Under the pieces are notes generated by a model. That model worked only from the letters and a program-made list of their open reading frames with translations. It made no database searches and was not told where the DNA came from. A stretch of DNA of 64,000 nucleotides from Nocardioides alcanivorans (lineage in GTDB: Bacteria > Actinomycetota > Actinomycetes > Propionibacteriales > Nocardioidaceae), in assembly GCF_021555175.1 (NCBI RefSeq), contig NZ_JAKGRW010000019.1, positions 310,001 to 374,000 on the forward strand. The letters run 5' to 3'. Every line of letters begins with the position of its first letter. Position 1 is the first letter of the stretch. Position numbers and translations under genes: made by a program. This document shows, piece after piece, positions 55,542-64,000 of this stretch.

Positions 55542-57098
55542 GTGAGCGACCCGACCTTTGCCGATCTCCTCGCCGCACGAGCAGACGACGACAACACCGC
55601 GCTGATCTTCGAGGACCGGAGCTGGACGTGGCGCGAGACCGTGGCGGAGGCCCGCCAGCGTGTGGCCCTGGTCCGCCCGCACCGCCCCACCGACCCGACG
55701 GCGCCCTGGCACATCGGGGTCTTTCTCGAGAACACCGCCGAACACGTCTTCTGGTGGCTTGCGGCCACCCTCGACGGCGCCGCATTCGTGGGCCTCAACC
55801 CGACTCGCCGTGGTCCCGACCTCCAGCGCGACATCGACTACACCGACTGCCGCGTCGTGGTCGTCGATGCGGCCCGACGCCCACTCCTCCCCGACACCGG
55901 GCTGCCGCTGGTCGAAGTCGACGCCGAGGGGTACGCCGACCGGCTGGCGAGCCTCGGGTCCGTCAGCTCACCCGCCCCCACGCCTGACACGGTCCTGTCG
56001 CTGATCTTCACCAGTGGCACGACCAGCGCCCCGAAGGCAGTGATCTGCACCCAGGGCCGGATGGGTCGCACCGCGTTGCAGCAGGTGGCCCGCCGCGAGC
56101 TCACCGCGGCCGACCGCTTCTATCTCGTGATGCCACTCTTCCACTCGAACGGTGTCATGGCCGGTCTCGCTCCGGCCGTGGCGACCGGCGCCAGCGTGGT
56201 GGTGCGACGCAAGTTCTCCGCGTCCAACTGGCTGCGCGACGTACGCAAGCACGGCGTCACGTTCTTCAACTACGTCGGCAAGCCGCTCAACTACATCCTC
56301 ACGACACCCGCACAGGCCGACGACGCCGACAACACGCTGCGGATCGCCTTCGGCAACGAGGCGTCCGACCGCGACATCGCGCGCTTCGGCGAGCGCTTCG
56401 GCTGCCGGGTGATCGATTCGTTCGGTTCCAGTGAGGGCGAGATCCAGATCATGCGTACGCCGGACACCCCGCCCGGCTCGATCGGCAAGCCAGCACAACC
56501 CAACGTGGCGGTGATGGACGAGGAGACCCTGCAAGAGTGCCCGCGCGCCGTCTTCGACGAGCAGGGGCGGTTGGTGAACGGCGACGAGGCGATCGGCGAG
56601 ATCGTCAACCCCGACGGCGTCGCCCTCTTCGAGGGCTACTGGAAGAACCCGGAGGCCGAGGCGGCGCGCACCCGCCACGGCTGGACGTGGTCCGGCGACC
56701 TCGCCTATCGCGACGAGGCCGGCTTCTTCTACTTCGCCGGGCGCACCGGCGACTGGCTCCGCGTCGACGGCGAGAACCTCGCCGCGGCCCCGATCGAACG
56801 TCTGTTGCTCCGACACCCGAACCTCACGGGCGTTGCCGTCGTCGCCACCCCCGATCCCGCCGTCGGCGACCAGGTGCTGGCCGTGGTGGAGGTCGACGGC
56901 GACTTCGACCCCGAGGCCTTCGGCTCGTTCCTGCGGGCCCAGCCCGACCTCGGCACCAAGTGGAGCCCCGCCTACGTGAAGGTGGTCGACGCACTGCCAC
57001 GCACGCCGTCCAACAAGGTGATCAAGCGGCAGGTCGACACGGAGCTCACCGGCCGGGTGTGGCGCCGCGACGGCGACACCTACCGCCCGCTGGGGTGA
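55542..57098 (+). CDS. Acyl-CoA synthetase, FadD17-like
   Basis: A 518-residue adenylate-forming ligase. The P-loop is SLIFTSGTTSAPKAVICTQG; other motifs are LVMPLFHSNGVMAGLAPAVA, DSFGSSEGEIQIMRTPDTPP, TWSGDLAYRDEAGFFYFAGR and GDWLRVDGENLAAAPIERLL, and the C-terminal lysine is in LPRTPSNKVIKRQ. The FNYVGKPLNYIL segment recalls mycobacterial FadD17. GTG 55542 has no Shine-Dalgarno sequence but a suitably placed -10 box. It is downstream of the beta-oxidation locus and separated from it by the three-tier repeat. Confidence 0.85.
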   Translation: MSDPTFADLLAARADDDNTALIFEDRSWTWRETVAEARQRVALVRPHRPTDPTAPWHIGVFLENTAEHVFWWLAATLDGAAFVGLNPTRRGPDLQRDIDYTDCRVVVVDAARRPLLPDTGLPLVEVDAEGYADRLASLGSVSSPAPTPDTVLSLIFTSGTTSAPKAVICTQGRMGRTALQQVARRELTAADRFYLVMPLFHSNGVMAGLAPAVATGASVVVRRKFSASNWLRDVRKHGVTFFNYVGKPLNYILTTPAQADDADNTLRIAFGNEASDRDIARFGERFGCRVIDSFGSSEGEIQIMRTPDTPPGSIGKPAQPNVAVMDEETLQECPRAVFDEQGRLVNGDEAIGEIVNPDGVALFEGYWKNPEAEAARTRHGWTWSGDLAYRDEAGFFYFAGRTGDWLRVDGENLAAAPIERLLLRHPNLTGVAVVATPDPAVGDQVLAVVEVDGDFDPEAFGSFLRAQPDLGTKWSPAYVKVVDALPRTPSNKVIKRQVDTELTGRVWRRDGDTYRPLG

Positions 57099-57166
57099 CA
57101 CTTCTGGAGGACTGAGCTCCCACTCCCAGCCTCAGCCCATGTCGGCCGGATCCGCGCTGGCGACAG

Positions 57167-57772
57167 CTATTTCATCTTCTTCGCGGCGATCTTCGCCAGC
57201 CTCTTGGTCTGCTTCTTGGTCACCTTGCCCGCGCCACCGACGGAGACGACGGCGATGCGCTTGCCCTGCCGAATCATGAGCGATGCCCCACGGTCGACCC
57301 CGCCACCGGACTTGGTCTTCTCGGTGAACCCGACGCGTTGCTGGCCGACCCGGGGCAACGTACGGGACTTGTGCGTGTACGTCGCGCCGTGCACCTCGAA
57401 CTTCGTGCACTTCCTCGCGAACCGCTGGTAGGCACTGAACGACTTCTTCGCAGCCGCGACGGACTTGAACTCAGCGACGTGGCTGCCTCCCCAGCGACGA
57501 CTCTCTCCGGTGATCACGAAGCCCCCGAAGGAACGGGCCGACTTCACCCTCACCTTCTTGGTCCTCGCGCACTTCTTCGCGGGGACGTGGATCTTCTTGG
57601 CGGTCTCGGAGAAGAACTCCGCACCTGCCATGTCCGAGAAGATCGCCTCGAAGTCGGCCTCGTTGAGTACGTCGGAGGGCTTCACCTTGGCGGCGTCGCT
57701 GGGAGCCGAGACGAGGACCAGGCCCACGGTGAGCAGACCGGCGAGAGCGACCGAGGAAGCGGAGCGGTTCAT
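57167..57772 (-). CDS. Secreted basic protein of unknown function (paralogue A)
   Basis: A 201-residue exported protein: signal peptide MNRSASSVALAGLLTVGLVL with cleavage near SDAA, then a Lys-rich mature domain with two cysteines (KKCARTKKV and ARKCTKFEV) that could form a disulfide. It ends KRLAKIAAKKMK. The neighbouring gene at 57968 has the same layout, cysteine spacing and tail, so the two are tandem paralogues. ATG 57772 has a GAAAGG box. I do not recognise the family. Confidence 0.7.
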   Translation of the reverse strand: MNRSASSVALAGLLTVGLVLVSAPSDAAKVKPSDVLNEADFEAIFSDMAGAEFFSETAKKIHVPAKKCARTKKVRVKSARSFGGFVITGESRRWGGSHVAEFKSVAAAKKSFSAYQRFARKCTKFEVHGATYTHKSRTLPRVGQQRVGFTEKTKSGGGVDRGASLMIRQGKRIAVVSVGGAGKVTKKQTKRLAKIAAKKMK

Positions 57773-57920
57773 TCGTCTGCCTTTCGCATGGGTTCGCGCG
57801 GTTCGCGACGCCACCCACGCTGTCACCGACCGATGGCTTCCACCACGGATCTGCCAACAGTTACCCCATCTTCGCCGCGAGCGCTGCGAAGGACCGGCCA
57901 CCACGACCTTGGGACGCACC

Positions 57921-57960
57921 GAGGGGCGGGGTGCTGTCAACCGACAGCACCCCGCCCCTC
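57921..57960 (-). terminator. Terminator between the two secreted paralogues
   Basis: An 18-bp perfect stem (GAGGGGCGGGGTGCTGTC and complement) with loop AACC lies 7 nt downstream of the second paralogue's stop on the minus strand. Confidence 0.85.
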
Positions 57961-57967
57961 GTGGAGG

Positions 57968-58570
57968 TCACTTCATCTTCTTGGCGACGACCTTGGCGAT
58001 CTTCTTCATCTTCTTGCTGGAGACCTTCGAGTCATTGCTGGCGCCGACGGACGCGATGCGCTTGCCGTGGCGGACGATGACGGACGAGGCATAGCCCTTC
58101 ACGCCACCGAAGTTGGTGACCGCGGTCATGGCGAGACGGTCCTGGCCGACCTTGGGAGCCTTGTCCTTGCTCAGGGTGACGGGCACACCGCTCAGGGTGA
58201 AGCTCTTGCACTTCTTGACGTACTTCTTGTACTTCTTGATGGCGCCCTTGGCCTGCGCGGCCGACTTGAACTCGAACACGCCAGCCGTGACCACCGTCGT
58301 CCCCGTGCTCGCCACACCGGTGTTGGTGAAGGCCGACTTCACCTTCTGCAGCTTGTTCGTTCCGCACGTCTTGGCGGGGATGCCGACCTTCTTGGTCTTG
58401 TCAGTGGCGAAGGTGCCGCCCTTGAGCTCCGGGAAGACCTTGACGATGTCGGCCTTGCTCGGAGCGTCCTTCGCCTTCACCTTGGCATTGGCGGCGGTCG
58501 GGGCGCCGAGGACGAGACCGAGAGCGAGCACGCCGGTGGCGGTGGCGGCCGAGAAGCTCTTGAGATTCAT
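57968..58570 (-). CDS. Secreted basic protein of unknown function (paralogue B)
   Basis: A 200-residue exported protein: signal peptide MNLKSFSAATATGVLALGLV with cleavage near ANA, then a Lys-rich domain with cysteines in PAKTCGTNKLQKVKSAF and VKKCKSFTLSG. The tail is KKMKKIAKVVAKKMK. Segments such as KVGQDRLAMTAV and VRHGKRIASVG parallel RVGQQRVGFTEK and IRQGKRIAVVSVG in paralogue A. The ATG at 58570 has GGAAGGA upstream. A strong terminator follows, so the two are separate transcripts. The function is unknown. Confidence 0.7.
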   Translation of the reverse strand: MNLKSFSAATATGVLALGLVLGAPTAANAKVKAKDAPSKADIVKVFPELKGGTFATDKTKKVGIPAKTCGTNKLQKVKSAFTNTGVASTGTTVVTAGVFEFKSAAQAKGAIKKYKKYVKKCKSFTLSGVPVTLSKDKAPKVGQDRLAMTAVTNFGGVKGYASSVIVRHGKRIASVGASNDSKVSSKKMKKIAKVVAKKMK

Positions 58571-58667
58571 GGGGTTCCTTCCAGATGTTCGTGGGTCACG
58601 GTCCGTCGTACCCATGCCTGCCCCGACTCAACCCACCGTGATGCACGCCACAGCGGATCGGACCAAC

Positions 58668-59581
58668 TCAGGCGAGCAGCGCCGCGAACCGCGCATTGAT
58701 GTCAGCGACCGCGGCGTCGACGGCCGGGCTGAATCTTCCCATGTCGATGAACCCGTGGATCAGCGACGGGTGGTGGAGAGACTCGACGGACACCCCGCAC
58801 TCCTCGAGCGCAGCGACGTAGGCGAGCCCCTCGTCGCGCAGCGGGTCGAAGCCGGCAGTCACGACGACAGCCGGCGGCAACCCGGGACGCACCCCACGCA
58901 GGGGCGAGAGCCGTGGATCGGTGGGGTCGGCGTCGCGTGCGTAGTGCTCCGTGAACCAGGCCATCGTTTCGGTCTCGAGCAGGTGACCCCGCCCGTTCTC
59001 CGCGCGCGATGCGTAGTCGCCGGCCTTGTCGACCGACGGATAGATCAGCAGCTGCGCGTCGACCTCCGGAACCTCCCGCGCGACGGTCGCGGCGAGGTTG
59101 CCCCGGCGCTGTCGCCGGCGACGCCAAACCGATCGCCTCCGCCGTACGTCGCGAGGTCGGCGGCGATCTCGCGGGCTGCGGCCAGTGCGTCCTCGACGGC
59201 AGCGGGGAAGGGATGCTCCGGAGCGAGGCGGTAGTCGAGGGCGACGACGACCGCGCCGGTGTCGCGCGCCAGGCGCCGGCAGGGTTGGTCATGGCTCTCG
59301 AGGTCACCGATCACCCACCCGCCACCGTGGAGGTGCAGCACTGTCGGCCGCGGGCCTGCGCCGTCCATCGACCCCTCGACCGGTCGGTAGACGCGTGCCG
59401 GGCGGCCGGCGACGGTGGCGTCCTCGGTGTCGCACGGGATCGGGCCTTGGTCGACCAACGAGAGCTCCGCCATGGCCCGGTAGCCCTTGCGCGCATCCTC
59501 CGGGCTGCCCTCGTGCACCTTCGGATAACCGCTCTCGGCCATGAACGACAAGATCGCGGCAATGCCCTCGTCAAGCGTCAT
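58668..59581 (-). CDS. Alpha/beta hydrolase, HSL-type lipase/esterase, frameshifted
   Basis: Repaired length is 304 residues. The hormone-sensitive-lipase motif LHLHGGGWVIGDLESHDQPC and the nucleophile elbow GVAGDSAGG are followed after the break by NLAATVAREVP. The acid is in TAGFDPLRDEG and the catalytic His in LIHGFIDMG. The frame breaks in the four-C run 59101-59104. It has no signal peptide, so it is an intracellular esterase. The substrate is unknown. Confidence 0.84.
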
Positions 59582-59601
59582 GGAAAGAACATAGTGGGTC
59601 G

Positions 59602-60387
59602 TCAGCGGAGGTGACGTCGGATGCCGCGAAGCAATCCAGCGGCGTACCGCTGACGGCCTTCGGGTGAGGTCATCAGCGCGGCATCCTGCGGGTCGCGCAT
59701 GTTGCCCAGCTCGACCATGACGGCCGGGCGAACGGCAAGGTTCAGGGTGCCGAGATCAGTGCGGGAGTCGAGTCCCTCGGAGCCGAGGTAGGTCGAGGTC
59801 TCCAGCCCCTCCGCGACCAGTCCGTCGCGCATCTCCTCGGCCAGCGCCTGGGAGCCCTCGACCTCAGGCGATGCGATCACGTGGAAGCCGCGCGCACCGG
59901 GTGACAGGTTGCCGTCGCCGTGGATCGACACCAGCAGGTCACCCTCGGCGGCACGTCGCCCGCGCTCGTCGACGCAGGGTCCCCACAACTCGGCCGAGTT
60001 CGAGTCGCGGGTGAGCACCACTTCGGCTCCCCACCGCTCCAACTTCCGCTGCAACACCTCGGCCACCTCCCAGACGAAGGTCGCTTCGGGGTAGCCGGCA
60101 TCGGTCGCCGTACCCGTCGTGTTGCACGGCTTCATCAGCCCGCCCGCGTCGACAAGGCGGTTGATCTCCGAGGGGAAACGTCCGTTGCCGAGCTGGTGTC
60201 CCGGATCGAGCACCACGGTCTTGCCGGCCAGTGGTTCGTCGGGCCGCAGCGTCACCGCCGGCGCCCTGTCACGCGGCTGCTCGGGGCTCACACGGATCCC
60301 CGGCGGCGACGGCTCCCCCTCGTCGCCGGACCCGTTGCACCCTGCGAGCACCACCAGGGGGAGCACGAGGGCCGGCAACCAACGCAT
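59602..60387 (-). CDS. N-acetylmuramoyl-L-alanine amidase (Amidase_3) lipoprotein
   Basis: A 261-residue zinc amidase that cuts the bond between MurNAc and the stem peptide. The signal peptide MRWLPALVLPLVVLAGC ends in a lipobox, so it is membrane-anchored outside. The catalytic domain has the first zinc His in VVLDPGHQLGN, Glu in FPSEINRLVDAGG, the second His in LLVSIHGDGNLSP and the catalytic Glu in VMVELGNMRD. ATG 60387 is chosen for the GGGGAG box and the lipobox. It is divergent from galE. Confidence 0.88.
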   Translation of the reverse strand: MRWLPALVLPLVVLAGCNGSGDEGEPSPPGIRVSPEQPRDRAPAVTLRPDEPLAGKTVVLDPGHQLGNGRFPSEINRLVDAGGLMKPCNTTGTATDAGYPEATFVWEVAEVLQRKLERWGAEVVLTRDSNSAELWGPCVDERGRRAAEGDLLVSIHGDGNLSPGARGFHVIASPEVEGSQALAEEMRDGLVAEGLETSTYLGSEGLDSRTDLGTLNLAVRPAVMVELGNMRDPQDAALMTSPEGRQRYAAGLLRGIRRHLR

Positions 60388-60536
60388 CGACACTCCCCAG
60401 GGGCGGCTCTCCCCGACCGGGGAAGGACATGGGACCACCGCGGACGCTGAACCGTGCACACCCGCGTCGACCCGAAGCCATACCATCATGACTGCCCCGG
60501 GCCGGGGCCGACGACATCGACGGAAGGAACCCCGAC

Positions 60537-61514
60537 GTGAGCTGGTTGGTCACCGGAGGCGCTGGATACATCGGATCCCACGTGGTGCAGGCGCTGCGCC
60601 GGGCCGACATGGACACAGTCGTGCTCGACGACCTCTCCACCGGTTTCGCCGACTTCGTCCCGGCAGACGTCCCGTTCGTGCGGGGCACGCTCCTCGACGC
60701 CGAGCTCGTCGCCACCACCTTGCGCGAGCACGAGGTGCACGGGGTCATCCACATCGCCGGGTACAAGTACGCCGGTGTCTCCGTGCAGCGTCCCTTCCAC
60801 ACCTACGAGCAGAACGTGACGGCGATGCTCACCCTGCTCAGCGCCATGCAGCAGCAGGGCATCGACAAGTTCGTCTTCTCCTCCAGCGCCGCCACCTACG
60901 GCACCCCCGACGTCGACCAGGTCACCGAGCAGACCCCGACCAGTCCGGAGTCTCCCTACGGCGAGAGCAAGCTGATCGGTGAGTGGTTGCTGCGTGACGC
61001 CGCCACCGCCCATGGCCTGTTGCACACCAGCCTGCGTTACTTCAACGTCGTCGGCAGCGGCGAGGACCGCCTCTTCGACGCCAGCCCCCACAACCTCTTC
61101 CCGCTGGTGTTCGACATGCTCTACAAGGGCCGAACCCCGCGCATCAACGGTGACGACTACCCCACCCCCGACGGCACCTGCGTGCGCGACTACGTGCACG
61201 TCAGTGACCTCGCCGTCTCCCACGTCGCCGCGGCCCGTCGCCTCGACGCCGGCCAGGAGGTCGAGCCCGTCTACAACCTCGGCTCGGGTGACGGCAGTTC
61301 GGTGCGCGAGATCATGGACACGATCAGGTCGGTCACCGGCATCGACTTCACCCCCGAGATCCACCCACGCCGCGCCGGCGATCCGGCCCGGATCGTCGCG
61401 ACCGGCGACCTCGCCGCCCGCGACCTCGACTGGCAGATGCGGCACTCGCTCGAGCAGATGGTCTCCAGCGCTTGGTCCGCGCGGCGGGCTGCGGGTGACG
61501 ACTACCCTGCCTGA
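60537..61514 (+). CDS. galE: UDP-glucose 4-epimerase
   Basis: A 325-residue extended SDR interconverting UDP-glucose and UDP-galactose. Motifs: LVTGGAGYIGSHVVQALR, catalytic Ser in FVFSSSAATYG, Tyr/Lys in SPYGESKLIGE, and LRYFNVVGSGEDRLFD. RDYVHVSDLAVSHVAAARRL is the GalE-type substrate segment. GTG 60537 has a GGAAGG box. It lies beside LCP and rfb genes, which points to cell-wall polysaccharide synthesis. Confidence 0.88.
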   Translation: MSWLVTGGAGYIGSHVVQALRRADMDTVVLDDLSTGFADFVPADVPFVRGTLLDAELVATTLREHEVHGVIHIAGYKYAGVSVQRPFHTYEQNVTAMLTLLSAMQQQGIDKFVFSSSAATYGTPDVDQVTEQTPTSPESPYGESKLIGEWLLRDAATAHGLLHTSLRYFNVVGSGEDRLFDASPHNLFPLVFDMLYKGRTPRINGDDYPTPDGTCVRDYVHVSDLAVSHVAAARRLDAGQEVEPVYNLGSGDGSSVREIMDTIRSVTGIDFTPEIHPRRAGDPARIVATGDLAARDLDWQMRHSLEQMVSSAWSARRAAGDDYPA

Positions 61515-61606
61515 ACGACGTACGCCGCCTTCTCGGCGAGATGGCGGAAGGTGAGTGCGGCGGGTCACACTTGGCTCTAGACTCCCCCGCGGGAGTGGGG
61601 AGTTGG

Positions 61607-62779
61607 GTGGATGACGCAATGGCCGACGAGTCGAACGACGATGGGCAGCTCCCTGAGGGTGGGCTGACGGAGGAGCAATCCCCGAAGCTGGCCGAGGGCA
61701 TCCCGGTGCGGGTTCGCCGGCGGCGCAAGAAGCGCACCCGGTGGCGCCGGGTCAAGCGATGGATCAGGGACCACAAGGCACTCTCGGTGCTGATCGGCCT
61801 GGTCCTGGGTCTGCTGCTCGTGCTGCTCCTGTGGCTGTGGTGGCTCAACTCCCAGATCGATGCGGTGACCCGCTTCCCCCTCGACGTCGAGAACCGTCCG
61901 GCCCGGGTGCCCGGCGACCAGCTCAACATCCTGGTGCTCGGGGTCGATGACCTCGACTACCAGCGTGAGGTGGGCCCCGATGTCTACAAGATGCTCGAGA
62001 GCGGCGCGTGGCAGAAGGGCGCCTTCCGCAGCGACACGATGATGTTGGTGCACCTCGAGGCCGGACGCGAGCAGGCACAGGTCGTCTCGATCCCCCGCGA
62101 CAGCTACGTCGACATCCCCGGCAACGGACGCTCCAAGATCAATGCCGCCTTCTCGTGGGGCGGGCCGCAGCTCGCCGTCGAGACGGTGGAGAAGAACTTC
62201 GACGTGTTCATCGACCACGTCGTCGTGGTCAACTTCGGCGGCTTCATCGACATCACGGACACCGTCGGTGGTGTCGACATCCACTTCGCCCAGGAGACCC
62301 CCGCCGACGGCAAGGGCCGCACCTGGTCGGCAGGCACCCACCGGCTCAACGGCGTCGACGCCCTCTTCTACTCACGCCAGCGCAAGGAACTCCCCCGCGG
62401 CGACTTCGACCGGATCAGCCGCCAGCAGAACTTCCTGCGGGCCCTCCTCGACCGAGTGGCCTCACGCGGCACGCTGCTCAACCCACTGAAGATCAGCAAG
62501 CTCGCCGATCAGCTCTCCGAACTCGTCGCCGTCGACGAGTCCCTGAGCAACTCCGAGCTCCGCAACCTAGCCCTCGACTCCCGACGCCTGCGCAACGACC
62601 GGATCCGTTTCGTCACCGTCCCCAACTCGGGCTCGGCCACGATCGACGGAGCCAGCGTCGTCCAGCTCCAGATGGGCAAGGCCAGACAGATGTTCGAGGC
62701 GATCGAGTACGACCAGTTCGAGAGCTGGTATGCCCACAACGAGGTCGACGAGCTGGGCAGTTCCAAGTCCGTGGACTGA
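61607..62779 (+). CDS. LCP-family (LytR-CpsA-Psr) glycopolymer transferase
   Basis: A 390-residue membrane protein that attaches teichoic-acid-like or arabinogalactan-type polymers to peptidoglycan. A basic N-terminus (RVRRRRKKRTRWRRVKRW) precedes one transmembrane helix (VLIGLVLGLLLVLLLWLWWL). The extracellular LCP domain has RSDTMMLVHLEAGREQAQVV, SIPRDSYVDIP, NFGGFIDITDTVGGVDI and LPRGDFDRISRQQNFLRALL with the phosphate-binding arginines. GTG 61607 has GGGGAG upstream; ATG 61619 is possible. It sits among galE, rfbA and rfbB. Confidence 0.87.
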   Translation: MDDAMADESNDDGQLPEGGLTEEQSPKLAEGIPVRVRRRRKKRTRWRRVKRWIRDHKALSVLIGLVLGLLLVLLLWLWWLNSQIDAVTRFPLDVENRPARVPGDQLNILVLGVDDLDYQREVGPDVYKMLESGAWQKGAFRSDTMMLVHLEAGREQAQVVSIPRDSYVDIPGNGRSKINAAFSWGGPQLAVETVEKNFDVFIDHVVVVNFGGFIDITDTVGGVDIHFAQETPADGKGRTWSAGTHRLNGVDALFYSRQRKELPRGDFDRISRQQNFLRALLDRVASRGTLLNPLKISKLADQLSELVAVDESLSNSELRNLALDSRRLRNDRIRFVTVPNSGSATIDGASVVQLQMGKARQMFEAIEYDQFESWYAHNEVDELGSSKSVD

Positions 62780-62787
62780 GGAGCCGC

Positions 62788-63684
62788 TCAGTCGAACTGC
62801 ACCGGTTCACCGTGCTGCGCCTGCCGGTCGAGCAGGGAGAGCAGGTAGGTGCCGTAGCCGCTCTTGGTGAGGTTGCGACCGAGTCGCGCCAGTTGTTCGT
62901 CGTCGATGAAACCCATCCGCCAGGCAACCTCCTCGGGTGCTCCGACCTTCAGGCCCTGGCGTCCCTCGAGGGTCCGCACGAAGTTGGCAGCGTCGTTGAG
63001 TGAGTCGAAGGTGCCGGTGTCGAGCCACGCCGTACCCCGCGGCAGCACCTGCACGCTGAGCTTGCCCTCCTCGAGGTAGGAGCGACTGAGGTCGAGGATC
63101 TCCAGCTCGCCACGCTCGGAGGGCTTGAGCCCGGCGGCGCGGTCGACGACGCTCGAGTCATAGAAGTAGAGGCCGGGCACCGAGTAGTTGCTCTTCGGCT
63201 GCTCGGGCTTCTCCTCGAGCGAGATCACCTTGCCGTGGGCGTCGAACTCGACGACGCCGTACGCCGTCGGATCGGCCACCCAGTAGCCGAAGATGGCGGC
63301 GCCGTCGATGTCGGCGTACTGCCGGAGCCGGGTGCCCATTCCGCGGCCGTGGAAGAGGTTGTCGCCGAGGACCAACGCCACGTTGTCGTCCCCGATGTGG
63401 TCGGCTCCGATGAGGAACGCCTGCGGCAGTCCATCAGGAGCGGGTTGCACGGCGTAGGTGATGGAGATGCCGAACTGCGATCCGTTGCCCAGGAGCCGAC
63501 GAAAACCCTCGGCCTCGTAGGGGGTGTTGATGATCAAGATGTCACGGATCCCGGCCAGCATGAGGGTGCTGAGTGGGTAATAGATCATCGGCTTGTCGTA
63601 GACAGGCACGAGCTGCTTGCTGATCCCCTGGGTGATGGGGTGCAGGCGAGTGCCGGTGCCGCCGGCCAGGATGATCCCCTTCAT
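62788..63684 (-). CDS. rfbA: Glucose-1-phosphate thymidylyltransferase
   Basis: A 298-residue nucleotidyltransferase making dTDP-glucose, the first step of dTDP-rhamnose synthesis. The N-terminus [20 protein letters not shown] carries the nucleotide-binding loop. [20 protein letters not shown] and [14 protein letters not shown] (metal-binding Asp) follow, with [20 protein letters not shown] and [23 protein letters not shown] 63684 is the usual family start; ATG 63690 is two codons upstream. It is divergent from rfbB. Confidence 0.93.
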   Translation of the reverse strand: MKGIILAGGTGTRLHPITQGISKQLVPVYDKPMIYYPLSTLMLAGIRDILIINTPYEAEGFRRLLGNGSQFGISITYAVQPAPDGLPQAFLIGADHIGDDNVALVLGDNLFHGRGMGTRLRQYADIDGAAIFGYWVADPTAYGVVEFDAHGKVISLEEKPEQPKSNYSVPGLYFYDSSVVDRAAGLKPSERGELEILDLSRSYLEEGKLSVQVLPRGTAWLDTGTFDSLNDAANFVRTLEGRQGLKVGAPEEVAWRMGFIDDEQLARLGRNLTKSGYGTYLLSLLDRQAQHGEPVQFD

Positions 63685-63743
63685 CGTCATGGTGACCCAA
63701 CGAGCAGCCCGCGGGTTTGGGTACGCAGACGCCGGTGTCGCAG

Positions 63744-63749
63744 TAGGGT
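63744..63749 (+). promoter_or_regulatory. -10 box TAGGGT for leaderless rfbB
   Basis: TAGGGT is seven nucleotides before ATG 63757. Confidence 0.4.
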
Positions 63750-63756
63750 GCGGCGC

Positions 63757-64000
63757 ATGAAACGGATCGTGGTGACCGGAGGAGCCGGGTTCATCGGCGC
63801 GAACTTCGTGCACCATCTGGTGGCACACACCGACGCGAAGGTGGTCGTCCTCGACAAGCTCACCTATGCCGCCTCACGCGAGGCGTTGGCGGAGCTGCCA
63901 GCGGGACGGGTGCAGCTCGTGGTCGGCGACGTCGCAGAGGCCGCCGACGTCGAACCGGCGGTGGCTGACGCCGATGCCGTCGTGCACTTCGCTGCAGAGT
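63757..64000 (+). CDS. rfbB: dTDP-glucose 4,6-dehydratase, 5' part; runs off the window
   Basis: The first 81 codons of an extended [23 protein letters not shown] is the RfbB N-terminus with the NAD loop, and [19 protein letters not shown] matches the family LDKLTYAG segment. [10 protein letters not shown] leads into the substrate region that continues beyond 64000. Together with rfbA it makes dTDP-4-keto-6-deoxyglucose for rhamnose. Confidence 0.9.
   Translation, partial: MKRIVVTGGAGFIGANFVHHLVAHTDAKVVVLDKLTYAASREALAELPAGRVQLVVGDVAEAADVEPAVADADAVVHFAAE

Overview
This window is high-GC DNA from an actinobacterium, most likely Nocardioides or another member of the Nocardioidaceae (Propionibacteriales). 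The evidence is the strong G/C bias at third codon positions, the frequent GTG starts, the BldC, DUF3073, WYL and LCP proteins, and an actinobacterial gene order around the purine genes. No tool was run, so family names come from motifs and remembered family features.

Layout. 1-3353: the 5' end of an NDH-2 gene, a broken RsbW-like ATPase and two zinc-protease-like proteins. 3384-3954: tRNA-Asp, tRNA-Glu and tRNA-Phe with strong palindromic terminators. 4045-31059: a housekeeping block with bldC, an amino-acid dehydrogenase, DUF3073, purM, purF, purL, purQ, purS and purC. Between the pur genes lie a peptidase, an aminotransferase, a SulP-SCP2-dehydrogenase operon, a WYL-regulated ABC exporter and a secreted DUF1906 hydrolase. 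31151-41132: a catabolic region resembling the HsaA/HsaC/HsaD part of steroid and aromatic degradation, with an IclR regulator, an LLM flavoenzyme, an SDR and two NTF2-like proteins. 41304-42736: two DUF202 membrane proteins and an MBL-fold hydrolase. 42884-50816: a LuxR-type regulator and one giant (about 2,090 aa) cell-wall-anchored protein, read in four pieces. 51065-57098: a TetR/acyl-CoA synthetase/acyl-CoA dehydrogenase/HSD10-like beta-oxidation locus plus a second CoA ligase. 57167-64000: two paralogous secreted basic proteins, a lipase-like hydrolase, an amidase lipoprotein, and envelope polysaccharide genes (galE, LCP, rfbA, rfbB).

Two things stand out. First, at least 16 frameshifts are all repaired by adding one base. 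In all but one the base belongs in a G or C run of four or five. The restored proteins have family-typical ends and lengths, so these are probably sequencing or assembly errors. I annotate the genes whole and mark the breaks. Second, the intergenic spaces carry several families of designed-looking repeats: four dispersed palindromes sharing GTAGTCCCTGACG-like outer arms, three multi-tier mirrored palindromes whose motif recurs every 21-23 bp on each arm, and a 4 x 22-bp tandem array in front of the SulP gene. I do not recognise these as any named element; they are the best candidates for something undescribed here.

Many start codons sit 6-7 nt after a TANNNT -10 box (purF, purL, purC, the M20 peptidase, the WYL regulator, the HsaD-like hydrolase, a CoA ligase and rfbB), which indicates leaderless transcripts.
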